This document shows, in pieces, positions 1 through 5,678 of a stretch of 6,569 bases of DNA. Source of the DNA: a bacterium ADurb.Bin374 (GTDB lineage Bacteria; Riflebacteria; Ozemobacteria; Ozemobacterales; Ozemobacteraceae). The DNA is taken from positions 1-6,569 of the forward strand of contig MWAR01000489.1 in NCBI GenBank assembly GCA_002068715.1. The letters are read 5' to 3'. The position numbers and the translations under genes are program-made. Positions within the stretch are counted from its first letter, which is position 1; each line of letters begins with the position of its first letter. The notes beneath the pieces were generated by a model. The model was not told where the DNA came from. It was given only the letters and a program-made list of their open reading frames with translations, and ran no database searches.

Positions 1-1204
1 TGCCCGGGGCGAGGGTGGTGATGCAGGTGTCCTGAATGTCTTTTGAATACTCGCCGATGCCCAGCAGGCCGCCGTATGCAGCCGTTCTGTCGACGATCGC
101 CTGCCTGTCGAAGGTATAGGTGACGGTGCCCTTTTTCACGGACTTCGCATCCTTCATGGCATACGAACTCTTGAAATTGAACTTGGCGGCGCCGAGCAGG
201 AGATACGCGGTTTCGCCGATTCCCTTAAGGGCGGAAACGACGGGCGACGCTTTTTCTTCCGTCACTTCCTTGACGGAGGCTGGCGTGATCGTTGCCGGCG
301 GCTTGAGCTGCTCGAACAGTTCCTTGGTGATGAGCGGCAGAATCGAGCCCATCATGTCGTCGATCTGTTCGGGCGTGATCGATTCATTAGCGAGTGACGT
401 GATCTTGATCATCCCGTTGCTCAGCATCTCGTCGCGGATTTTGGAAATATCGGCCCCGATGCCTCGGCTGCAGACGATGTTCCCGACTTCCGCGTTCAGC
501 TGGGCGTTGCTGCTGAAGTGCTTGTAGCAGGCATCCCAGTTCACCTCGACCTTGAAGCCGCCCTTGGGCGTCATTCCCTGGAACGTGTAGGTGATCAGGA
601 CGGGAAGACCGCCGCGCTTGCGACAGAGGGCTTCCATCGCGTCGGCGCCGAGGGTTTTCAGCTTGAGCATGAAGGGATACTGCTGTGTTCCGAAGATCGG
701 GCCGACGCCTTCCCTGGGCGGGGCCTGGTCGAGCATCTCGCCGCCGAGATCATACACGGTGACGAGAGCGCTCTTGAGCTGGAGCGGGGACAGCTTGATC
801 TTCTTCGAGGGGTCGGACAGCTTGATGGCGTCTTTGATCTTGGCCAGGAGTTTGTCGACGGTCTGGCCCGTGACGCCCATCACCATGGACATCTGGAGTA
901 GCGCGCCCTGAACGAGTTTGTCATCGGCGTTTTTTCTCTGGTATTTCAGGAGGCTGAAAACGGGAATCCGCTTGTTGCCGCTCGTCTGCCAGGCGACGAT
1001 GGGGCGCACGGGAATGTAGTAGAACTGCTCCTCGAGCCGGCCGTCACGGATGATCGTGAACGTTTCGTCGCCAGCCTCGGTCGGCACGGTCACGACATAC
1101 TGGTCGGAAGCCGCCAGGCTGGGCACCTGGCCAGCCGCGGGGTGCAGGAACGTGAGAAACGCGATCAACAACATGGCACAGAAAAACGAACGCTGAATAC
1201 TCAT
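1..1204 (-). CDS. Exported protein of unknown family, tandem paralogue of its upstream neighbour (3' end outside window)
   Basis: I do not recognise the family. The start is ATG at 1204, with GAGG at 1210-1213 five bases upstream, and 401 codons are visible before the window edge. Residues 1-25 form a signal peptide: R5, a hydrophobic core at about 7-20, and a likely cut after PAAG before QVPSL. The mature part has no obvious transmembrane helices. It aligns with the neighbouring 668-aa protein without gaps over about 1-300, by hand count identical at 157 of 270 positions from 31 to 300. Shared blocks include IRDGR at 52-56, PVF-LL-YQRK at 81-91, FGTQQYPF at 171-178, VNWDACYKHFS at 221-231 and SNGMIKI at 262-268. 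A short linker (about 302-341) follows, then a second shared block with YTFDRQAIV (363-371) and GIG...D-CIT (382-396). Cysteines C194, C226 and C394 match the neighbour; C245 does not. It probably continues for some 230 residues beyond the edge if it matches the neighbour's length. Likely cotranscribed with the neighbour. Function unknown. Confidence 0.92.
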   Translation of the reverse strand, partial: MSIQRSFFCAMLLIAFLTFLHPAAGQVPSLAASDQYVVTVPTEAGDETFTIIRDGRLEEQFYYIPVRPIVAWQTSGNKRIPVFSLLKYQRKNADDKLVQGALLQMSMVMGVTGQTVDKLLAKIKDAIKLSDPSKKIKLSPLQLKSALVTVYDLGGEMLDQAPPREGVGPIFGTQQYPFMLKLKTLGADAMEALCRKRGGLPVLITYTFQGMTPKGGFKVEVNWDACYKHFSSNAQLNAEVGNIVCSRGIGADISKIRDEMLSNGMIKITSLANESITPEQIDDMMGSILPLITKELFEQLKPPATITPASVKEVTEEKASPVVSALKGIGETAYLLLGAAKFNFKSSYAMKDAKSVKKGTVTYTFDRQAIVDRTAAYGGLLGIGEYSKDIQDTCITTLAPG

Positions 1205-1270
1205 ATATGCCTCGCTTTATAATGTATAACCCTATGCTATCGGAACGTTCGGAAATGATCAGACGGCCCG
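1205..1270 (-). other. Short spacer between the tandem paralogues
   Basis: Sixty-six bases separate the stop codon of the upstream paralogue from the ATG of the downstream one. There is no stem-loop followed by a T-run on the minus strand, so read-through from the upstream gene is expected. The minus strand is AT-rich close to the downstream gene (TATACATTATAAA), which could act as a weak -10 element, but I find no good -35 hexamer at 16-18 bp. An 8-bp perfect palindrome, GAACGTTC, lies at 1243-1250. The downstream gene has its own ribosome binding site (GAGG, 1210-1213). Confidence 0.5.
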
Positions 1271-3277
1271 TTACGGTATCGGCTCGAGCGACTCGGCAGC
1301 GGGCTTCTCCTGCCAGTCGGAATCGAACAGCATGATGTCGAGATCGGGATACCGGTCATGCAGTTCTCTGTTGTTGAAGCGCCAGTCGATTTTTTTCCCT
1401 TTTTTGGAAAAGAACTGCAGGCCCGTCAGCTTCACCTCGCGGGTGTCCCTGGGGATTAGAAAGCCCTGGGACGGAAGGTTTTCCGTGAGTTTGAATGAAA
1501 ACCCATACTGGTTTGCCTTCAAGGTGCCTTTCACAAAGAATATCTCATCATCCTGCGGCCCGAAACTGACACACTCGGCCGATATCGAGACGGGTTGGAG
1601 AAGTTCCGTGGGCGGCGCCATCGCGAGATCGCCATCGAACATCGGCAGCTCGCTCGTGACTTTGATCGAAGCCCCAGCGACAGGGATGACTTCGAGCTGG
1701 ATACGGAAGTTGAATTTAGTCGAATCTTTTTTATATTCAGGCGAATCGTATATCGACTTGAGCGGAAACAGGAACGTCAGGCACTCGTTTCCCGACTTGT
1801 TCTGCCAGAATCCGGTGGTGGCCTTGAAAATCGCCGTCTCCATCTTCATGCCGGAAATCGGGACGCCGTCACAGGTCGCCAGTACCGAGAGATTGAGTTG
1901 TTTGAATCCCAGTTTCGCCGGGTCGCCGACCGGGGGCAGCATGAAATAGGCGGCTTCCCAGTTCCCCGGGGGGAGCACCGTGATGCAGGCATCCCGGATT
2001 TTCTTGTCGAACGAGCCGATGCCGATCGGGCCGCCGAACGAGGTTTTGCGCTCGACGATCGCCTGCCGGTCGAACGTGTAGGTCATGGTGCCTTTTCTTA
2101 CGAGTTTCACGTCTTTGAGGGCGAAGCTCGCGCCGACCTTGAAATCGGTGCTCAGGATAACGTCCACGACCTTCATCAGGGTTCCGACGCCCGGAACCGC
2201 CGCCGCCACCGCGGTCGAGGCGGCTTCCCCGGCGGCGCCGGCAACCGCCGTCGTTGTGCCCGATGAATCCGAAGACTTCTTCGACCCGCCGTCGACGACC
2301 CCTGGAGAGGCTTCCTTCGCGCCTTCCGGCGGAGCGATTTCCTTCGCGGCAGCCGGGGGAATCGCGGCAGGCGCCTTGATGCCGTCGAACAGTTCCTTGG
2401 TGATCATCTGGAGAATCGGCGTCATAGCGGCATCGAGGCGTTCGGGTGTCATGGCTTCATTGGAAAGAGACGAGATCTTGATCATGCCGTTGGATACCAT
2501 CTGCTCGCGGATCGTCGAGAGATCGGCGCCGAGGTTGGCCCCGAGCATCTTGTATCCGACTTTTGCCCGCAGCTTCGCGTCGGCGCTGAAGTGCTTGAAG
2601 CATGCGTCCCAGTTCACGTCGACCTTGAACCCGCCCGGCTCGGTCATGCCGAGGAACGTGTAGGTGACGATGACCGGCACGCCGCCGCGACCGGTGCACA
2701 GGGCCTCGAGCGTGTCGGCGCCGAGGTCCGTCAGATGCAGCTGGAAGGGATACTGCTGGTTGCCGAAAATCGGGGCGATCCCTTCCTTGATCGGGGCAGA
2801 ATCCATCATCTTTCCGCCAAGTTCATACATCGAGATCGAGGCACTTTTCATCGGAATGGGGGAGAGACGGTGCTTTTTCTCCTTGTCGGTGAGCTGGAAT
2901 CTGCCCCGGATCTTATCGAGCAGGGCCGCTTCCGTCTTTTCCGAGATGCCCATCTGAACGGAGAATTGGAGAACGCCCCCCTGCACGAGTTTTGAGTCTT
3001 CGGTTTTCCTCTGGTAGGAAAGCAGCTGGAATACTGGAATCTGCTTGCCGTTCCTCGTTTCGACCGCGACGTGAGGCCGTGCCGGAACGAAATAAAACTG
3101 CTCTTCGATCCTGCCGTCCCGGATGACCGTGAAGGTCTCGTTGCCATATTCTGTATGAACAGTTATATAACATGTGTCGGACGGAGCCAGACTCGGCGCC
3201 TGGGCGAACGACACGACCGGGATCAGAATGCTCAGGGCAGCGAAGAGCAGAGCGTTTGTCAGCCTTTGAAACGGCAT
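1271..3277 (-). CDS. Large exported protein of unknown family with an Ala/Gly/Ser-rich central linker
   Basis: Complete gene, 668 aa, not a family I can name. The ATG at 3277 is preceded by a perfect AGGAGG at 3284-3289, six bases away, which fixes the start. Residues 1-25 are a signal peptide (R5, hydrophobic core 9-22, probable cut after VVSFA before QAPSL), so the product goes to the periplasm or surface; there is no lipobox. Residues 28-300 match the tandem neighbour closely: FTVIRDGRIEEQFYFVP (49-65), PVFQLLSYQRK (81-91), VTYTFLGM (204-211), VNWDACFKHFS (221-231), SNGMIKISSL (262-271). Residues 302-378 are a Pro/Ala/Lys/Ser linker ending in an Ala/Gly-rich, membrane-prone stretch (341-375). 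Residues 380-668 look rich in beta strands, with a charged C-terminal block (KKGKKIDWRF, 625-634). Seven mature cysteines (36, 194, 226, 431, 469, 499, 569) leave room for disulphides. No catalytic motif or anchor is visible. From memory only, the FYF-P...F-LL-Y and VTYTF-GM-P pattern resembles uncharacterised bacterial proteins. Confidence 0.94.
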   Translation of the reverse strand: MPFQRLTNALLFAALSILIPVVSFAQAPSLAPSDTCYITVHTEYGNETFTVIRDGRIEEQFYFVPARPHVAVETRNGKQIPVFQLLSYQRKTEDSKLVQGGVLQFSVQMGISEKTEAALLDKIRGRFQLTDKEKKHRLSPIPMKSASISMYELGGKMMDSAPIKEGIAPIFGNQQYPFQLHLTDLGADTLEALCTGRGGVPVIVTYTFLGMTEPGGFKVDVNWDACFKHFSADAKLRAKVGYKMLGANLGADLSTIREQMVSNGMIKISSLSNEAMTPERLDAAMTPILQMITKELFDGIKAPAAIPPAAAKEIAPPEGAKEASPGVVDGGSKKSSDSSGTTTAVAGAAGEAASTAVAAAVPGVGTLMKVVDVILSTDFKVGASFALKDVKLVRKGTMTYTFDRQAIVERKTSFGGPIGIGSFDKKIRDACITVLPPGNWEAAYFMLPPVGDPAKLGFKQLNLSVLATCDGVPISGMKMETAIFKATTGFWQNKSGNECLTFLFPLKSIYDSPEYKKDSTKFNFRIQLEVIPVAGASIKVTSELPMFDGDLAMAPPTELLQPVSISAECVSFGPQDDEIFFVKGTLKANQYGFSFKLTENLPSQGFLIPRDTREVKLTGLQFFSKKGKKIDWRFNNRELHDRYPDLDIMLFDSDWQEKPAAESLEPIP

Positions 3278-3283
3278 GTGAAA

Positions 3284-3289
3284 CCTCCT
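3284..3289 (-). promoter_or_regulatory. Ribosome binding site of the 668-aa exported protein
   Basis: The minus strand reads AGGAGG, a full match to the anti-Shine-Dalgarno core, six bases before the ATG at 3277. This makes the start secure and suggests efficient translation. It is the strongest ribosome binding site in the window. Confidence 0.85.
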
Positions 3290-3315
3290 GCAGGATGTAT
3301 TCCGTCAAGTTTATG

Positions 3316-3344
3316 ACGATAGCACGACAATACATACCGCGCAA
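3316..3344 (-). promoter_or_regulatory. Candidate sigma-70-type promoter for the leftward paralogue pair
   Basis: On the minus strand TTGCGC (3339-3344) and TATCGT (3316-3321) are separated by exactly 17 bp. Each hexamer matches four of six consensus positions. The predicted start of transcription would lie near 3309, giving a leader of about 30 bases that includes the AGGAGG site. It is only a pattern match, and other arrangements in this intergenic region are possible. Confidence 0.35.
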
Positions 3345-3450
3345 TGACGAGGATTGAGCACGTTGACCTGTATGTGATGCCGAGCGCATCATCCACAAGG
3401 CTCAAATTAGGCGTATTCCTGCCTTAAAATTATCGGGTCGTCCAGAAGAA

Positions 3451-3480
3451 AACCTGTGGTATACTTCCGCGAACCTGTGG
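3451..3480 (+). repeat. 9-bp direct repeat AACCTGTGG, two copies 21 bp apart
   Basis: AACCTGTGG is present at 3451-3459 and again, without mismatch, at 3472-3480. The 21-bp start-to-start distance is two turns of B-DNA, so both copies face the same side of the helix. They overlap or flank the extended -10 candidate at 3457-3465. A shorter match, ACCTGT, lies at 3366-3371. An operator for a transcription factor is one reading; chance is the other. Confidence 0.55.
3457..3465 (+). promoter_or_regulatory. Candidate extended -10 promoter element, upstream copy
   Basis: TGGTATACT fits the extended -10 form (TG, one base, then TATACT with five of six consensus bases), a class that can work without a good -35; none is seen at the right spacing. 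It would start transcription about 95 bases before the transporter ATG at 3566. Its TG overlaps the first copy of the AACCTGTGG direct repeat, so a protein bound to the repeat would be expected to affect it. Confidence 0.4.
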
Positions 3481-3496
3481 GCCGCCCTGTCGCGGA

Positions 3497-3505
3497 TGGT
3501 ACAAT
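3497..3505 (+). promoter_or_regulatory. Candidate extended -10 promoter element, downstream copy
   Basis: TGGTACAAT again has TG, one base and a TACAAT hexamer with five of six consensus positions. The predicted start of transcription near 3512 would give a leader of about 54 bases before the ATG at 3566, a common length. No strong -35 hexamer is present upstream. Of the two rightward candidates this is the nearer to the gene. Confidence 0.4.
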
Positions 3506-3549
3506 CGGGACGGTTTGCACAGCCGGTTTCCAGAGACACATTCCAAGAT

Positions 3550-3555
3550 AAGGAA
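3550..3555 (+). promoter_or_regulatory. Ribosome binding site that sets the transporter start
   Basis: AAGGAA at 3550-3555 lies ten bases before the ATG at 3566. The longer reading frame could open at a TTG at 3515, but that codon has no Shine-Dalgarno site and would add a charged 17-residue extension. The ATG at 3566 is therefore the better start. Confidence 0.7.
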
Positions 3556-3565
3556 GCACCGATCG

Positions 3566-5641
3566 ATGGATTCGACACACGAGAAGAAACTGACTCCCGA
3601 AGAACTCGAACTGAACTGGTACAAGAACGTGTATCAGGGCGACCACATGCCACAGCTGACCCTGCGAGCCATCATCATGGGCTCGCTGCTGGGCGGGTTC
3701 ATGTCGCTGTCGAACCTGTATGTCGGCCTCAAAACCGGTTGGGGACTCGGCGTCGCAATCACCGCATGCATTCTCAGCTTCGCGATTTACAAAACCCTGC
3801 GAACGCTGTTCCCGAGCTGGTTTCCGACCGACATGTCGATTCTCGAGAACAACTGCATGCAGTCGACGGCAAGCTCCGCGGGATACTCGACGGGCGGCAC
3901 GATGTGCTCGGCGATCGCAGCGTATCTTCTCGTGACGGGCACCCATATGTCCTGGCCGATTCTCGCCGCCTGGACGTTCTGCCTAGCTGCGCTGGGCGTG
4001 TTCATGGCGATTCCGATGAAGCGCCAGATGATCAACATCGAACAACTCAAGTTCCCGAGCGGCATCGCCGCTGCCGAGACCCTCAAAAGCCTGCATGCGG
4101 CCGGACAGGACGCTGTCGACAAGGCCCGCTCGCTCGGCATCGCCGGCCTGTTCGGCGGCGTGATCGCCTGGTTCCGTGACGCCGCGATTCCGGCGTCGAT
4201 GGCCATTCCGAGCCATGCGCATTTTCCCGGCAGCCTTCTCGGCCTCCCGCTCATCCGCTGGACGATCGGGTTCGAGATGAGTGCGATCATGATCGCTGCC
4301 GGATCGATCATGGGCTGGAAAATCGCCTGGTCGCTCCTCGGAAGCGCCGTGATCAATTACGGTTTCCTCGCTCCCGCCATGGTCACTGCCGGCGCGATCG
4401 AAACGGTGAACACAAGCCTGCCGGTCCTGATGCCCGCCTTGCTCGGAAAAGGCTGGCAGATCGTCGCGTCTCTGCCGGTGATCGGCGACGCGATGAACAC
4501 CGGGATCGCCGCGTTCTGGGCCCCCTGCCAGGACCTCTACGACGTTCTTCTGTTCAAGAAGGCCGGCTTCATGGCCCTTGTCAATCAGACGTTCGTGCCC
4601 CTGCTGGTTTCCGCCGATGGCGGCGATGCCGCCCTCAAGCTCGGGTATCGTTCGATCGTGAGCTGGAGCACCTGGACCGGTGCTTCGATCATGGTCGCGT
4701 CGGGGCTTCTGGCGTTCGCTCTTCAGTGGAAGACTGTGCTTCGCGCGTTCAGCGGGCTGTTCGATGTTTTCTCGCCGAAGAAACAAGAAGGGGAAGATCC
4801 CCTTGCCGCCATCGAAGTTCCTTCCTCCTGGTTCTTGAGCGGCCTGATTCTGTCGGGGATGGGCTGTATGGCCGTTCTCCATTATGCCTTCGACACCACC
4901 TGGTCGATGGGATTCATCGCCGTCCTGTGCACCTTCTTCCTCTCGATCGTCGCCTGCCGCGCGACGGGAGAATCCGACATGACGCCAGTCGGGGCCATGG
5001 GCAAGATAACCCAGCTCGTCTTCGGCGTGCTCGCGCCGTCGAATCTCGTCACGAACCTGATGACGGCCAGCGTCACCGCGGGCGCCGCCGGTTCGTCGGC
5101 CGACCTGCTCACCGACCTCAAAAGCGGCTATCTCCTGGGCGCCAACCCGCGCCGCCAGTTCATCGCCCAGTTCCTCGGTATTTTCGCGGGTACCCTCGTC
5201 GTCGTTCCGGCCTTCTATCTGCTCGTTCCCGATGCGAGCATTCTCGGCACCGACAAATGGCCGGCCCCGTCCGCACAGGTCTGGGCTGCTGTCGCCCGCC
5301 TTCTTGGAAGCGGTCTCGGTGCGCTTCATGAAACCGCCCGCTGGGGCATGCTCGCCGGGTGTCTCATCGGCGTCGGCCTCGTGCTGCTCACCGAATACGC
5401 CCCGAAGAAACTCAAGCCGTTCATTCCCTCGGCGACTGGCGTAGGGCTGGCGATGGTCATCCCGTTCTTCAACTCGCTTTCCATGTTCATCGGCGCCGTG
5501 ATCGCCCTGGTCCTCGAAAAGCGCACCCCGGCGTTCGCTGAAAAATATATCATCCCCGTCGCCTCGGGAATCATCGCCGGCGAATCCATCATGGGAATAA
5601 TCGTCGCCCTGCTCACTGCCGCCGGAATCATCGGCGGATGA
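3566..5641 (+). CDS. OPT-family (oligopeptide transporter superfamily) inner-membrane permease
   Basis: A complete 691-aa transporter of the OPT superfamily, secondary carriers that take up small peptides or metal chelates with cations. It is hydrophobic along its whole length, consistent with the 14-16 membrane helices usual for the family, and its length is typical of prokaryotic members. Motifs in order: LSNLYVGLKTGWGLG (48-62) in the first helices; ENNCMQSTASSAG (94-106), equivalent to the family's ENN-QT-ASAG signature; EQLKFPSGIAAAETL (159-173); GESDMTPVGAMGKITQLVFG (468-487); DLKSGYLLGANPRRQF (517-532); and GIIAGESIMGI (668-678). A charged cytosolic loop lies near 404-414. The start at 3566 is chosen over an upstream TTG because of its ribosome binding site. 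The next gene, an exported oligoendopeptidase, begins within 40 bp with no terminator between, so the two are probably one transcript. That context favours peptides as substrate, but sequence alone cannot exclude a metal chelate. Confidence 0.96.
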   Translation: MDSTHEKKLTPEELELNWYKNVYQGDHMPQLTLRAIIMGSLLGGFMSLSNLYVGLKTGWGLGVAITACILSFAIYKTLRTLFPSWFPTDMSILENNCMQSTASSAGYSTGGTMCSAIAAYLLVTGTHMSWPILAAWTFCLAALGVFMAIPMKRQMINIEQLKFPSGIAAAETLKSLHAAGQDAVDKARSLGIAGLFGGVIAWFRDAAIPASMAIPSHAHFPGSLLGLPLIRWTIGFEMSAIMIAAGSIMGWKIAWSLLGSAVINYGFLAPAMVTAGAIETVNTSLPVLMPALLGKGWQIVASLPVIGDAMNTGIAAFWAPCQDLYDVLLFKKAGFMALVNQTFVPLLVSADGGDAALKLGYRSIVSWSTWTGASIMVASGLLAFALQWKTVLRAFSGLFDVFSPKKQEGEDPLAAIEVPSSWFLSGLILSGMGCMAVLHYAFDTTWSMGFIAVLCTFFLSIVACRATGESDMTPVGAMGKITQLVFGVLAPSNLVTNLMTASVTAGAAGSSADLLTDLKSGYLLGANPRRQFIAQFLGIFAGTLVVVPAFYLLVPDASILGTDKWPAPSAQVWAAVARLLGSGLGALHETARWGMLAGCLIGVGLVLLTEYAPKKLKPFIPSATGVGLAMVIPFFNSLSMFIGAVIALVLEKRTPAFAEKYIIPVASGIIAGESIMGIIVALLTAAGIIGG

Positions 5642-5665
5642 GTTTGCCACAAGAAAGAGAAGTCC

Positions 5666-5671
5666 AAGGAG
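5666..5671 (+). promoter_or_regulatory. Ribosome binding site of the oligoendopeptidase gene
   Basis: AAGGAG lies between the two genes of the rightward operon. Two ATG codons follow in tandem, at 5676 and 5679, with spacers of four and seven bases. Seven is the more usual distance, so the second ATG is preferred. The choice changes the protein by one methionine only. Confidence 0.75.
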
Positions 5672-5678
5672 AAGAATG

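Larger units (their letters stand above)
3278..3565. other. Divergent intergenic control region between the two gene pairs
   Basis: These 288 bases separate the leftward paralogues from the rightward transporter gene and must hold promoters for both directions. Leftward: a candidate -35/-10 pair at 3316-3344 and AGGAGG at 3284-3289. Rightward: two TGnTAYAAT-like extended -10 elements (3457-3465 and 3497-3505), a weaker TTGACC-18 bp-CATCAT combination at 3363-3392, and AAGGAA at 3550-3555. A 9-bp direct repeat AACCTGTGG occurs at 3451-3459 and 3472-3480. The stretch is locally more AT-rich than the genes (for example 3401-3436). No protein-coding gene and no convincing terminator was found here. 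Confidence 0.7.

Noticed and set aside
120..911. Three overlapping plus-strand open frames
   Set aside because: They lie opposite the downstream paralogue, whose minus-strand frame is conserved with its neighbour over its whole visible length. The equivalent plus frames recur at the same place in the other paralogue, as expected for shadows.
1243..1250. Palindrome GAACGTTC between the tandem paralogues
   Set aside because: Eight bases only, flanks do not extend the symmetry, and no second copy was noticed in the divergent control region, so it is not reported as an operator.
1595..2266. Plus-strand open frame of 223 codons inside the 668-aa gene
   Set aside because: Arg/Glu/Asp/His-rich shadow with no ribosome binding site. 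The minus-strand gene has a signal peptide, a perfect Shine-Dalgarno site and a paralogue next door.
3397..3436. Possible hairpin AAGGC...GCCTT followed by an AT-rich run, as a terminator
   Set aside because: The stem is only five pairs with a 19-base loop and no T-run follows. It also lies between divergent genes, where no terminator is required.
3515..3565. Upstream TTG start adding 17 residues to the permease
   Set aside because: The TTG has no Shine-Dalgarno site, the extra residues are charged and unlike the family, and the ATG at 3566 has AAGGAA at a usable distance.
3407..3946. Minus-strand frame of 179 codons crossing the divergent region and the start of the permease
   Set aside because: It overlaps the well-supported N-terminus of the permease and has a shadow-like composition, with no signal or motif.
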